64,000 nucleotides of DNA. It comes from Centroberyx gerrardi. Its lineage: Eukaryota; Chordata; Actinopteri; Beryciformes; Berycidae. The translations under genes were made by a program, and so were the position numbers. Location: NCBI RefSeq assembly GCF_048128805.1, contig NC_136019.1, positions 16,247,881 to 16,311,880 on the forward strand, in the 5' to 3' direction. This document shows, one piece after another, positions 1 through 10,863 of the stretch (position 1 is the first letter of the stretch; every line of letters begins with the position of its first letter). A model generated the notes under the pieces. The model saw only the letters and a program-made list of their open reading frames with translations. It was not told the origin of the DNA and ran no database searches.

Positions 1-895
1 GAAGGTGGCTCAATGGGTCGGTGGCTTGCGTGGGATCCCACTATTTTATCACAACTTAGCAAGGCTCATCAAGCTGTTCCCTGCCATCCTCACCAGCAAG
101 TGAGTATACTGAACATAATGTGTGCATTTAACAAACTTGAAAGTAGTCACTCAAATCAACCTCAACATAGTGATTGTGACTCTACTTACAGGCGTGGTGT
201 GGATAGGAATGTTGTGCGCCTTCTGAGGGACTGGACTGAAGGGAACACTATGGTCAAGGTGTGGCGGCAGATACAGGAGAATCACGTTGAGTACCTTCAA
301 CGTAAGGACCTGTACACCACACTCCTCATGACTGTAGCGGAACCCGGAGGGATTGTCTCTGCATTTAGACACACATTCCAGGCTCCACCTCCTCCAAGAG
401 AGCTTCCCTCCGCGCTGCTCTTGCGCCACGCCTTCCTGCTGGCAGAGGCCAACAATGTGCAGGATTACCGGAGCCGGATCCTCTCCACTTTTGGCACTGT
501 GCTGAAAATGGATTCCACCAAGAAAGTATGTAAATCAAAACATAATGCCATACTGTATGATGCAAAACATATTGCAGTATTGTTTTGTTTTTATTCAGTT
601 TTAAATTGAACAAATTTTCACACTGTTGTAAAATGATTAAGAAAAATCACATATCAATAGAATCTAACAGAGGTTATCACATTATGCAAACTTGACATAT
701 TTTTTAGGTGGTGAAGAAGCTGTCCAGGGAGGGTCAAGGCTCAGCTGAGTGGTTCACCAGCATCGGAAACGAGCACTCCCAAATAGTTTCATTTGTGCTG
801 ACCTGTGAGGAGTCCGCTAAGAAGCTGGAACCGATGTGCCATGGAGTCATGGAAAGGTTCCGGCTGGCCAATCAACCTGTCCCCAAAATCTTATA
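1..895 (+). pseudogene. Inverted partial copy of the DUF6729-type gene (exons 5-7)
   Basis: Three exons are readable on the plus strand: the 3' part of one ending at 99 (donor at 100), a complete one at 192-525 (acceptor ending at 191, donor GTATGT), and the start of another from 708. Outer exons match the minus-strand gene closely: the segment from 708 (VVKKLSREGQG) differs from its partner at 4,975-4,790 by about three residues in 62, and the intron before it also matches. The middle exon, with RRGVDRNVVRLLRDW near its start, has no counterpart left in the other copy. Homology stops at about 895, where the opposite copy's 3' end begins, so the two copies lie tail to tail. It is cut by the window edge on the left and truncated on the right, so it is a fragment and not a working gene. 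Confidence 0.75.
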
Positions 896-939
896 TGGAT
901 GCCATATTTATACAATATACCATATACCATATTTCCCTT

Positions 940-1632
940 TAACACCTTTGTCCCTGCCGTGCTGGGTGTGGGCACATATTCCATCAGGGGGTAGTCTGGT
1001 GGAGGGAGGACTGCTGGCTGGTGTGGTGCTGGAGGTAGGTCTGCAGATGAGTTGGAGGTGGTCTTTGTGATGGTGGATGGCTGTTTTGTGGCGTGCATGT
1101 TGAGGAGCCTCTCTTGGCGACGGATGAAGTCCCGCACAGTCTTGATGTTAATTTTTGGTAGAGGAATGCCTGCTTTGCGCAGGACTGGATCCTCCACCAA
1201 AATCCGGTGCTGGATTCGCTCGTACGCCTTCAAGATGGTGCTCTTCTCAGGACTGCTGCGAGACCCTTGAGGTGAGCGCAACCACAACAGTTTCACCAGT
1301 GTGTACATCAGCCTGTTGTGCTGAGCACTGATGTCCTGTTGTGCTGGTGCATAGCGCTTGGCCATCTTTACCCTCTGTATCACAGCAGCATCAACAAGAT
1401 CATCCCTTTTTATGCGGCAGTAGAGGGTGTTGCCCCAGTGTGTTCTGTACAGCTGGTTGAACTGCTGCGGCTGCTTGTCATGCTCCTCCACTGCATTCCA
1501 GACTTCGAGGACCTTCCTCTGCTCAGTGGTAAGTGACAGCTTGTCCTCTGTCAGGCCAATCTCCACCAGCACAGAGCAGAACATTTCCAACTTTTGAAAG
1601 CCAGGAAGAGGGTTTGGACTGCAGGCATCCTC
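940..1632 (-). pseudogene. Exon 10 of the DUF6729-type gene, 3' truncated
   Basis: The acceptor TTTTTAACAG precedes EDACSPNPLPGFQKLEMFCS. The exon runs through an alpha-helical stretch (EQRKVLEVWNAVEEHDKQPQ, RVKMAKRYAPAQQDISAQHN) and a Pro/Thr/Ser-rich tail. Around 940 the family-like sequence gives way to an AT-rich run and then to the opposite-strand copy, so the true 3' end is lost. No stop codon, poly(A) signal or terminal repeat for the gene is recognisable here. Antisense frames in this block are shadows. Confidence 0.55.
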
Positions 1633-1730
1633 CTGTTAAAAAATTGCCATACGAATGCGGTAAGTTCAAATGCGTACATTGTCCAGCAACCAGTGCATTG
1701 TATTTCATTCTAGCAGACACAGTTACTCAC

Positions 1731-2242
1731 AAAGGCCGGAGGGTGAACAGTGGAGGTTTTGTCGCTGGTGAGCGTAATGTGGGGCAGGACGGCATCCAGC
1801 ACATCGTCATGTGCCTCCACGTCGCTCTGGTACGCCTCGTCTGCCTCTGGATCTGGATCGGGCTGCCCAGGCTGAACCACCTCCTCCTCTGGACCAGGTC
1901 CATCGTTGACAATGTCCTGAAGAGAGAAGGGTCCAGATTCACCCGTGCTCTGGCTGAACAGGTACTCCAACCCGAGCAGCTCGTTGGAAGGGACATCAGC
2001 AGGGGCCAGGAAATTCTCCTCCACAGTCTCTCCGAACAGCTGCCGACAGCGGGTGTTGAGGCGGTCAATCAGCGGTGCCGAGTAGGTCCTGTGGTGCCGT
2101 CCTTTGCCACCAAACACGGCATCCGAGCTCCTGTCTGAGTTCCACTGTGCAATGCCACTTATCAGGTAAACCTGATAGGGCCATGCTGCACAGTGGGGAC
2201 CTGAGTAGAGTAAAGCTTTAATGTCCTCGAGGGGCAATTTGG
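1731..2242 (-). pseudogene. Exon 9 of the DUF6729-type gene
   Basis: The acceptor TGTTTGCAAG precedes KLPLEDIKALLYSGPHCAAW. The exon continues with YQVYLISGIAQWNSDRSSDA, a Tyr/Ser block (RHHRTYSAPLIDRLNTRCRQ), and NELLGLEYLFSQSTGE. It ends in an acidic Pro/Glu/Asp tail before a GTGAGT donor (1730-1725). The block AYL-x-G-x-x-RWN-x-DR followed by G-x-x-LGxEYL is what I recall for this position in the family. The frame is open over all 512 bases. Confidence 0.6.
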
Positions 2243-2402
2243 CTTGCAAACAGCAGTAGAAATGGTATCCATACAATATATACATACAATATAGACATAC
2301 ACACAAGACATAAACACAAGTACACAGTTAGCGCCAACATCACTGTTGTCGTTGTCACTTGTCACCAGAACCATCAGAAGAGGCAGCAAGAATGAAAGAA
2401 AG

Positions 2403-2703
2403 ATGGGGGGAACCGTATCACATCCACAGATAGTCACAGTCCCAATTTGTTTAAAAAACCAATAGCTGATGGAATAAAATACCTCATATATCTGTTAGTG
2501 TTACCTCTAGGGTGGTAAAACCTCCGCCTTGAGGGGAGCAAATTAAACTCACTGTGTAAAGGGTGCTGGGAGTCCAATAAGATGACCTGAGCTTTCTGTG
2601 TGGCTCTGACTTGGTACAGGTGGCAAAGATCATTTAAATTTACACCAGTAACTTTACGGTACACATTCACAATTTTTCCCAGCAAGTTTTTGTTGAACAT
2701 CAC
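2403..2703 (-). mobile_element. LINE 3' fragment: end of a reverse transcriptase ORF
   Basis: An 89-codon minus-strand frame holds NLLGKIVNVYRKVTGVNLND, LLPSRRRFYHPRGNTNRYMR and SFIP-like YFIPSAIGFLNKL before a stop. This is the usual C-terminus of fish CR1/L2/Rex-type LINE polyproteins (LLPSGRRFR..TNRYKxSFIPxAI in related elements). It begins abruptly near 2,703, as expected for a 5'-truncated LINE copy. It sits in the intron between exons 8 and 9 of the broken DUF6729-type gene, in the same direction. Subfamily is not assigned. Confidence 0.6.
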
Positions 2704-2776
2704 AATAAAAGGTATTAGAATAATGACAGGGTCACATGTTTAATTTGTTACAAGTATACAGACTACACTTGTGTAC

Positions 2777-4239
2777 CTAGAATCATGTAGAGCTTTGTGG
2801 AATCCTTCCAGGCTGTTGCTTCCACGCAGGCATTTGTAGTAGGGCACATCCACATTGTTGACGGTTGTGGTACGTGCCACCCTATACATGTTCATGTCTG
2901 GTGGATCCTGGATGCACTCCTGGGGCCTATACTACGAAGCAAGTTCAACAAAGTCAGGGTATGTTTGAGTTAGCCGGCTTCACTAAACCTAACATTGGCG
3001 ATCCAGATAACCGGTCTCACGTAGCTGGATATCAACTGGCTCTGTCAACCCAGGATTTACCTATCCAGCTATGAGCGCATTCACATGAAAGAGGCGGGGT
3101 TTGTAACAAATAGCCAATCACTTGCAACATGGACAGATCCAGATCAGACAATTCGGATAAGATAAGATGAAACTACTGATCCCCGTGGGGAAATTAGATA
3201 GTTGTGCAGCAAAAGTAATATGATTCAGTGGGGAAAAGGACATAGAATATAAGCGCAAAACTATAAAAATAACTAATAGCCTAAAAATAGGCGAAAATAA
3301 TAAAATAGGCTAATCAAACAATAAAAGCCATAAGCAATAGACCTAATTATAAGATGATATAAGCCCTAATATTTCCTGCTGACATTTTCAACATGGGTAT
3401 CGGAAAGAAATGGATAGCTACTAACATTGGGTTCTTCTCTCAAGAAGAACAAATTCTTATAATGAATAACTGTCAGCATTACAAAACATAACCGCGAAAA
3501 GTAAAAGTTGTTTCTGCTTCCAAGGCTAGAGAGGACTACTGGAGGAACTGCCCCGTCATTAGGACACAGTGGGCATATTTTTCATTGATAAAATATTTTG
3601 TGGACACATTGAGGCTGTAAAAAGATTTTCTATTCATAAAGTCGGTCTCTTGTTCTTCAGGGCTGCGGTAATGGAATATGAATAGCCGACATTGAACCAA
3701 ACACTGTTGGAAATCCAATTAAATAAAGTCAGCGCAATTAATATATGCAACAGTAACTTTAATCCATTAATAATATGGTCAATTAAGTAGCCTACCTGCT
3801 ATATCTCCGATATAATACGTTATCATGGAAAACAACGTGATTCTACTGGTCTGTAAACACGTCGCCCTGCGAACAGCACTTCTTACTGTCTGTTAATTCA
3901 AAAATAACAGGTTTCAGTTTTTTACTGGGATTTTCATTTGTATATTTGTTCATATCGGGATCCTGTAGGAATGGTGACTCCCTGTTTCCAGAGAGCTGAT
4001 TGGTCAGAAGGCGGCCTTTCATACGTTTTGATCCGATACCCTGAACTTAACCTGCTCCGGAGCAGGTTAGCCGTGCAGCATAAGTTACCATGGTGATCTA
4101 CCCCGGTTAAAAGTGAACCACCTTCGTGAGACGGAAAAGCCAGGGTTAAACCTGAAGTTACCTCGCTAACCCCAAATCCTGCTTCGTAGTATAGGCCCCA
4201 GGTGTCGCTGCTGGCCTGCCCACATCTCATCAATGGCCT
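2777..4239 (-). pseudogene. Exon 8 of the DUF6729-type gene, split by an inverted-repeat element
   Basis: The acceptor TATTTACAG ends at 4240. The first 40 bases encode EAIDEMWAGQQRHL. The reading then resumes at 2,920 with ECIQDPPDMNMYRVARTTTV and VPYYKCLRGSNSLEGFHKAL, ending at a GTACAC donor (2,776). The 1.28-kb element at 2921-4199 sits between the Leu and Glu codons, and skipping it keeps the frame. CIQDPP and the RGS-SLE-FH motif are the best conserved marks of the family as I remember it. The Glu in SLEGFH is the candidate third acidic residue. Confidence 0.65.
2921..4199. mobile_element. Non-autonomous DNA element with GGGGCCTATACTACGAAGC ends
   Basis: The first 20 bases (TGGGGCCTATACTACGAAGC) recur inverted at the right end (GCTTCGTAGTATAGGCCCC), giving a nearly perfect terminal inverted repeat. 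No open frame of note lies inside. An internal piece near 3,160-3,210 (ATCCCCGTGGGGAAATTAGA) looks like a second, older repeat. The element interrupts exon 8 of the DUF6729-type gene, between Leu and Glu codons. I could not see a target-site duplication longer than one base. The palindromic ends suggest the PIF/Harbinger or ISL2EU groups, but that is a guess. Confidence 0.65.
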
Positions 4240-4324
4240 CTGTAAATACACATACATAAATACATACATACAGTGTGTTATGTTCACTTTGTATGCTACA
4301 CTAGCCGTATCGATGTTGTAATAA

Positions 4325-4975
4325 CTTTTTTGTATGAGATCTTTTATACCAAGTGTTTTGAAGAGGCTCACTCCACTCTCGTCCAGCCCAGGGGGGACCC
4401 TTCAGCTCCTCAATGGCCAGGTGGATGAGCCGGAATGTTTCCTGAGCCCCGAGTGTGACCCTCCGCACATGGTGTTTGAGCTGCTCCCTGGAAATGTAGT
4501 GGCGGACAACATCCTCATCTGAGACAGACTTCAGCGTTGCCGGGTCCTTGGCTCTGACGGCCTTGATGAGCAGTTCCAGGTCTGTGCGGTTGTAGACCAG
4601 CACTGCCCCAGCTAGAGCAGACTTGAACACAGCGTACTTGGAGTGAGACTCTGTGCGTATGGCTGTGTCAAACCGGTGGATCCAGTGGAAGATGTCCAGA
4701 CGCACAACCATCCCATTGTCCACCCAAGGCTGGAACAAAGTCTCCAACGCTGTTGGGCCCTGCGCACGGCAACACTCACGGTCCATGTATAAGATTTTGG
4801 GGACAGGTTGATTGGCCAGCCGGAACCTTTCCATGACTCCACGGCACATCGGTTCCAGCTTCTTAGCAGACTCCTCACAGGTCAGCACAAATGAAACTAT
4901 TTGGGAGTGCTCGTTTCCGATGCTGGTGAACCACTCAGCTGAGGCTTGACCCTCCCCAGACAGCTTCTTCACCAC
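4325..4975 (-). pseudogene. Exon 7 of the DUF6729-type gene, putative catalytic core
   Basis: Begins after a TTTTTTAG acceptor with VVKKLSGEGQASAEW. It carries MDRECCRAQG followed about 25 residues on by MVVRLDIFHWIHRFD, then RTESHSKYAVFKSALAG and a helical C-terminal part ending in EELKG. The acidic residue spacing and the LDxFH motif recall DDE transposases of the KDZ and MULE kinds; this is inference from the motif only. Near 4,390 the reading frame shifts by one base in a run of six C, and GLDESGVSLFKTLGIKDLIQ continues in the new frame up to a donor-like GT near 4,325. Confidence 0.65.
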
Positions 4976-5174
4976 CTAAAAAATGTCATGTTTGCATGTG
5001 ATAACCTCTGTTAAATTCTATTGATATGTGATTTTTCTTAATCATTTTACAACAGTGTGAAAATTTGTTCAATTTAAAACTGAATAAAAACAAAACAATA
5101 CTGCAATATATGGTTTAACGCGCTTCAACCAACTCACAAGAAATAGTAGGCCTGTCCGGTGCTCTCAGAGCAAT

Positions 5175-5210
5175 CTTGTATCAGGAGAGACTTGTGTCTT
5201 CATCAGATTC
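5175..5210 (-). ncRNA. Hammerhead-ribozyme-like remnant at the PLE1 3' end
   Basis: Read on the minus strand the segment gives CTGATGA followed by a short AGAC-ACAA-GTCT hairpin, the arrangement of the first core strand and stem II of a hammerhead. The following GAAA core strand is not present (CTCCTG instead), so it should not cleave. Penelope-like elements are known to carry minimal hammerheads in their terminal regions; the identification rests on position and the first half of the core. Confidence 0.35.
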
Positions 5211-5239
5211 AAACAGTACAAAGGCTTGTATTCTCTTAA

Positions 5240-5890
5240 ATAACCTCCCCTAATTAGGGACTAATCCAGCACAGGCTGGAAGAATGGGGTGGGGACAACA
5301 AGCTGCATGCAGGGTTCCCAACTATGCAACAAAAAAGAGCAGTAAATACATAAATAGATACATAAATATGATATTTCATCAGTAACCACATCCAATAAAC
5401 TGTGTCAAGATATCAGTAACCATAATAAATAACTTGTATCGAAACGATATATATTAGTCCATTCAATATCTTAAACAAACCTCCCCTCATCAGAAATTAC
5501 TACAGCATAGGCTGGAAGAGGGAGAAAAAGGGGAGGGGACAATAAACTGCATGAAAACAAGGTTCTCTCTTATGCAGTATTAAAAAGAGAAAAGAGAAAG
5601 TAAATATGAAAAAAAAAAGAAAATATCTATTCATAACATTACAACAGTAACCACAGACTGCAACAACAATAAATAGCCTGCATCAAAACGATGCATCTTA
5701 GCCCACTGAATATCAAAACCAACACTCTCCTAATAAAGAATTACTACAGCATAGGCTGGAAAAGTGAAGAGGGGTCAGTAGGCTGCATGTAAATAGGGTT
5801 CTTGATTATTAAATAATAAAGAAAAGGAGACATAAAAGATACATGACCTTACATCCACCCATAAACTAACCACGCATCGTATTGTATCAG
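5240..5890 (-). repeat. About 240-bp tandem repeats in the PLE1 3' region
   Basis: Three diverged copies start near 5,246, 5,480 and 5,724, spaced 234 and 244 bases. Each contains CTCCC/TCTCC, then AATTACTACAGCATAGGCTG or a close variant, a GCTGCATG block, an A-rich run and a GTATC..ACGAT segment. They lie between the endonuclease end and the 3' terminus of the element. Confidence 0.7.
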
Positions 5891-5959
5891 TAATTATCAT
5901 ATATAGCCTGTCTCAAGCAGTATGGCTACATAAAAAACAACAAGTAGGGCTTGGCTCAA

Positions 5960-8325
5960 GGCTATAAAAAAACAAGTAAGGCTTAGCTCCTCATTAAGTC
6001 CTGATGGTTCAACAGTGTTAAGTTCAGTGATCCAGAAAGCTTCTCTGCATAGCAATTTATTAATAATATCTCCACCTCTAGGGGATGGTGTAATATTTTC
6101 GATCCCCCAGAATTTAAGAGAAGCAGGAGAGCCATGATTAAATTGAATATAATGGTGTGCGATTGCATAGTCCATATTTTTAGTGCGGATAGCAGTCTTG
6201 TGTTCAGCTATTCTTTGTTTTAGAGGGCGTTTAGTTTGACCAACATAGACTTGCCCGCATGGACATTTCAAAATATATATGACGTGTAGAATTACAATTT
6301 ATGAAAGATTTGATGTTACATTTTTTACCCGTACGGGGATGAGAAAAATATTTAGTTTCACTTGAATTAGAGCAGTGAACACAGTTACCGCATCTATAGA
6401 ACCCTAGAGGTGGGTTTGGTAACCAAGTGGTTCGAGGGGAGGAGGACTGGATCATGCTGTGTACTATTCTGTCTCTTATGGAGCGAGACCTTTTAAAAGT
6501 GATAAGGGGAGGTTCTGAACAAATATCTTTCATGGCAGGGTCTGTTTTTAAAACGTGCCAGTGTTTTAATATTGTGTTTCTGATCTCGCCTGCCGTAGGA
6601 GAAAATTCTGTAGAGAAGCAGAGTCGAGAGGAGGGCTCACGTGGCTTTTTAACCAATAGGCTAGATCTATTGGTACGTGTCGCCTTTTGGTAGGCTGAGT
6701 TAATGTCTAGGCCCAAATATCCTCTGCTGCGAAAGCGTTCTTTCATTTCTATGGATTTCATTTCAAATTCTGCCTCTGTTTTACAGTTTCTGCGAAGGCG
6801 TAGAAATTGACCCACTGGTATGTTCTGAATCAATCTTCTAGGGTGATTGCTATCCGCTCTAAGAAGCGTATTTCTACTGAGGGGTTTTCTGTAGATCGTT
6901 GAGCATAATGTATTATCGCTGCCCTTATATATGGTGAGATCCAAAAAATTTATTTTAACAAAATCAAATTCTGAAGTGAAAGAAAGCAATGTCGAAGTAG
7001 AATTAATGTACTCTATGAAGGCATTAAGCTCATTTAAGGTACCATTCCATACCATGAATATATCATCAATATACCTCCGCCACAGAGAGATCTTTGAGTG
7101 GAAGGGGTTAGAAGAGGCATTATAGATGAACTTCTCTTCCCAAAAGCCCATAACTAAACAGGCATAGGATGGCGAGAAGGAACTGCCCATACTCACGCCC
7201 TGGCTCTGAAGAGCCAGCATACTGAAAGAAGTTCTTAGATAAATTAATTCAGTAAGTGTCAATAAAAATTAATTAGGGAAAAAATCAACATATTGAGATA
7301 AAGGTTCGGTTAGGCAACCAATACTTGAAACAATAGGACGAAGAGGGGGATTCACTAGGGATTTATGTATTTTGGGTAGGCCGTAAAATACAGAGCATAT
7401 AGGATACTTAACTGTTAAAAATTATTTCTCTTTGTCAGTAATCCAACCTCTTGAGAACGCCATTTCTATATATGTGTCATTTTCTTCTTTAATGCATTCA
7501 GTAGGATTAGAATTAAGGGGGGTATAATTATCTCTGTCTGTGAGTAGTGATCTAATTCCTTTATCATATTGTTCATGGCTTATCACAACAGTGGAACCCC
7601 CTTTGTCCGCAGGGCGGATGATAATATCCGTTCTACTTTCCAAGTTTTGTAAAGCTTTGAGTTCATTTTTAGAAAGATTATTTTTGTAGGGAACTCTTTT
7701 CTTACAAATCTTATCAAATTCTTTTTCCAAAAGGTTATTATAGGTGACAATAGCTGGATTAAGGTTAGAAGAAGGTAGAAACCTAGATTTCTTTTTGAAT
7801 GGTGTAGCTTCTCTATTATCTACTTGTATACTCACAGTTTCCGTGTTTCTACTCAATATATTTCCATTAGTGAGGACATTGGATCTGGGAGAGAAGAAAT
7901 GTTTGAGATGTAAAGATCTGATGAACTTGAAACAGTCCACTTTCAATTTAAACAGATCCACAGAACTTGTAGGGGAGAAAGAGAGACCTTTATTGAGTAC
8001 ATGTGTTTCAGCTTGGTTTAGATTTTGACCCGATATATTGATCACCGTCTGTTCATGTTGTGTTGCGAGTGGCGAGGTAGCTCTGCTTGGGGGGTTCCTC
8101 CTCTGCCCCCTTGTGCCCCTCCTCGTCTTCTTTGACGAGGGAGAGCGTTGGCCAAAAAAGACTGTGGGATTCTCCGTTGGTTTTTGGCCTCACTTCCCTC
8201 TGACGTATCCATCTCGCTGTCGGTAGAAAATCTGGTAGCACCTGTTGCTTTAAAGCGTGTAGGTCGGCGTGGTCGACATGAATATCTCTGTTCCCCATTC
8301 CAGTCATACACCACTCCTTCAGCAT
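5960..8325 (-). pseudogene. PLE1 reverse transcriptase/GIY-YIG endonuclease, decayed
   Basis: Segments in order on the minus strand: an N-terminal region (8045-7422) with IIRPADKGGSTVVISHEQYD; a stop-broken stretch near 7,420-7,262 that still reads FYGLPKIHKSLVNPPLRPIV, the Penelope RT signature; then 7262-6290 with GVSMGSSFSPSYACLVMGFW and RRYIDDIFMVW, the catalytic YxDD box. A one-base shift near 6,290 leads into CPCGQVYVGQTKRPLKQRIA, the GIY-YIG domain, and GIENITPSPRGGDIINKL, ending close to 5,960. Such enzymes prime reverse transcription at a nick made by their own endonuclease. At least one stop and two frameshifts are visible, so no active protein is expected. An upstream basic frame (8325-8042) may be the 5' part. 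Confidence 0.75.
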
Positions 8326-8348
8326 AGTATTATGTTCAGTATACTCAC

Positions 8349-8537
8349 TTGCTGGTGAGGATGGCAGGGAACAGCTTGATGAGCCTTGCTAAGTTGTGAT
8401 AAAATAGTGGGATCCCACGCAAGCCACCGACCCATTGAGCCACCTTCTCCGCTCCTGGCTGCCTTGAGGCACTGTCCACAGCACAGGACCTCCGTCAGCA
8501 TGGCATACCAACCAGATACATCACTGATGTGACGTAC
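8349..8537 (-). pseudogene. Exon 5 of the DUF6729-type gene, Cys-rich end of the domain
   Basis: Starts after CCCCACAG at 8538 with VRHISDVSGWYAMLTEVLCC and continues through GQC, matching the second half of the putative zinc-ribbon-like part of DUF6729. It ends with PCHPHQQ before a GTGAGT donor at 8348-8343. Its 3' half is nearly identical to bases 1-99 of the opposite strand. Eighteen bases past the donor the homology between the two copies stops, where the 3.2-kb Penelope-like element begins. Confidence 0.65.
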
Positions 8538-8682
8538 CTGTGGGGAAAAAATCAAATCAAATAAAGGCCAATAGCAGCATATGACTTTCTGTGCTCTTTT
8601 TTTTTTCTTGCATGTTTACATACATAGTAATAAATATTCAACTGTAATGTAATAACTCTAACACAGGTGAAGTGAGTTATAC

Positions 8683-9370
8683 CCGGTGGTGGTAGCCAGA
8701 CTTGTAGAAGTGCACATTCCGTCCTCTACCCACACACTCATCACCTCGAGGACACTTCAGGGAGTACCTCCACACAGGGTGCCACACAAAGACGCGGCTC
8801 CGAAAAAAGAGTTGTGGAGTTGGCAGAGCACCCCTGACATAGCCGGGAGGTTCTGGTGGGTAAAACCACATGCGGTCTTATTTCATCACCCGTCGCCTCT
8901 TGAACAGACCAGTGTTGTCCTTGTAGATTTGAACGGGGGTGAACAGCCCTCTTTCTGTGTCCTCTTTGAGCCAGGAAATGTCGGCAGATGGGATGCCATT
9001 GGGGTTTTCCCACGGACGCACCCAACCCTCTAGCTCCACCTGCAAAACACATAATGCATACAAAACATTTGGTTATTATTGTGTACAAAGTAATGTTAAA
9101 ACATAAAACCAATTTAAAAAACATGTAAAACAAATTGTTCTCATTTACATTGTTTGCATATAATGTGAATATCACTTACAGGGGAGTCACTCAGAGGTGA
9201 TTCCACGGGATAATCATGACCCTTGGTTGTGGACGGGGACTCTGTGGGCTGGCTAGTGGACACATGCTGCTTGGGCTGGACAGCGGCCTCAGGCTGTTTT
9301 GGCCGGACAGTACACTCAGGCTCATCTGCACGCTTGTGATGTGGGTCACCAGGGTAGCAGAGCACAGGAG
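8683..9370 (-). pseudogene. Exons 3-4 of the DUF6729-type gene, with the DUF6729 core
   Basis: Exon 3 (about 9370-9180) is a low-complexity Pro/Ser/Gln stretch with PESPL-like acidic-proline runs, cut at its 5' side by the Penelope-like fragment. Exon 4 (9039-8683) opens with VELEGWVRPWENPNGIP and carries WFYPPEPPGYVRGALPTP, FFRSRVFVWHPVWRYSLKC, PRGDECVG and FYKSGYHHR. The WFYPP start, the FFR-x-R-F-x-W middle and the Cys residues are the features I connect with DUF6729. An in-frame TAA lies at about 8,880, directly before the WFYPP block; it would truncate the product. Acceptor (TTTTGCAG) and donor (GTATAA) are both present. Confidence 0.6.
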
Positions 9371-9652
9371 CTGCATCCGTACCCAGGACCAACGTAACCC
9401 GGTGGCAGTGCATTTCAGAGAGGCAAATCACCCAGTGGCCTCTCTCAGATACATTGGCATCGAGCATGTTAGAACTCCGAGAAGAGGAGGCGATTTAAAT
9501 ACCCTCTTACTCTAAAGAGAAAGTTTTTCATTTTCACTCTCCAGACTCTGGAGGCTCTAGAGGTCTGAATCAAGAGTATGAGATCAAACATTTTCTCTAA
9601 AATAAAAAATAAAAATGGTGGTAGTATCATGATGGCTCTCCCTACATATATA

Positions 9653-10343
9653 CCGTATTTCCTCTAATAGTGGCCTGGGCCTTTATTTACCTCAACTGCA
9701 GAGGGTACCAGGCCTTTATTGGAAGCAGGCTTATATTAGAGACAGGCCTTTATTTCTAATTCCCTCTGTTTGATAAGTATATTTGCTCATATTTTAGTAC
9801 GAAGCCTCCTTGTTTTCTGATCTGCTTCTGTTGGGGTACGTTAGGTAGATGTTTTTTTGTTACTGCAATGCATTATGATAATTACGGTAATCGACGACGG
9901 CATGCTCCAGAGACTTCCGCCGGCCGAGCCATCTTGTGGCACTTGTACGTTACTACAAACTACAGTTACAAACAGGCACCAGGAGTTTACCGGTATCCAC
10001 CGTTGTTTGCATGTAAGCTGAAGCTAGCTGAAGCTAACTGAAGCTAACTGAACCTGGGCGCCGATGTGTTCCCGGTGATCCGGCCGAGATTTCGGCGGCG
10101 GTCCGGGGCTTGGATCGGGAGGATCAATGCGGGCCGTGGGCGCGGTGGAGAGGACAGCGGCGAAGAGAGGAGACGGACACGGTGCAGCCATATACTAGGT
10201 TTTGACCTAGTCTTGTTTCCTTTGTTTTTTCCTGCGGCCTGTATTTGAGACCGGCCTTTATTTGTTCGTGTCGACGACGGCCCCGGCCGTTATCGGAGAC
10301 CCGGCTTTTAATTGACTACAGGCCACTATTACAGGAAATACGG
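9653..10343. mobile_element. 0.69-kb MITE with CCGTATTTCC ends and TA flanks
   Basis: The left end reads CCGTATTTCCTCTAATAGTG and the right end is its inverse with one mismatch over about 24 bases. Both ends are bordered by TA (9651-9652 and 10344-10345), the target used by Tc1/mariner-like elements. Left arm: two further near-repeats of AGGCCTTTATT; right arm: GGCCTTTATTTG in the same sense. The centre (10,060-10,170) is markedly GC-rich with a 60-codon frame that I do not regard as a gene. A four-fold AGCTAACTGA-type repeat lies at 10,018-10,050. Confidence 0.75.
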
Positions 10344-10863
10344 TAGGTATTTCTCTAGACCCTGACACACATATCTGTAAAAATGTTTAATTAAACAACA
10401 GGTGTGTCTTTTTTCCTTGTGTGTTTTTTTCCTTTCTTTCCTTATTGTGATTTATTCCTTATTGTGATTTGATCTAGCTGACTTTTTATAGAAAAGTGTT
10501 AAAACCCAATTTCTTACATGAATTTAAGATTTCTTCTTTTCCCCTAACTTAATACAATATTTTTGAACGTAGGTGATGTAGATTTTGATATATGGGATGT
10601 TGTATCTGATATTATGTTTATGCTTATATATAAGATATACATGTATGTTTGATATTTTTGAAGTATGGCTTTTGTACTACTGTTTTTTTTTCTCTATGTA
10701 TCTGTTTTCTATGTACTTTATTGAATTGTTAATTATTTTTGGATGTTTATCACCCTGGGCGGTTTGGATGGTTAACCACACCTGCCATCATAGAGCTTGT
10801 CAGCCTATGGGTGTGCATGATGTATAAATATGGGTGTGGTTTCCATTTTTCAAATATTTTGAC

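Larger units (their letters stand above)
5110..8329 (-). mobile_element. Penelope-like retroelement (PLE1)
   Basis: A 3.2-kb element with a reverse transcriptase and a GIY-YIG type endonuclease on the minus strand. Borders come from comparison with the opposite-strand copy of the host gene: homology breaks at 8,329 and resumes at 5,109. The host copy lost the stretch matching plus-strand bases 120-568 (449 bp), including a whole exon. The 3' region holds about 240-bp tandem repeats and ends in a hammerhead-like TGATGAAGAC segment. Stops and frameshifts show it is inactive. Confidence 0.75.

Noticed and set aside
9141..9467. A single 108-codon minus-strand gene
   Set aside because: Its first part overlaps the Penelope-like endonuclease on the other strand; only the part left of about 9,370 belongs to the DUF6729-type gene.
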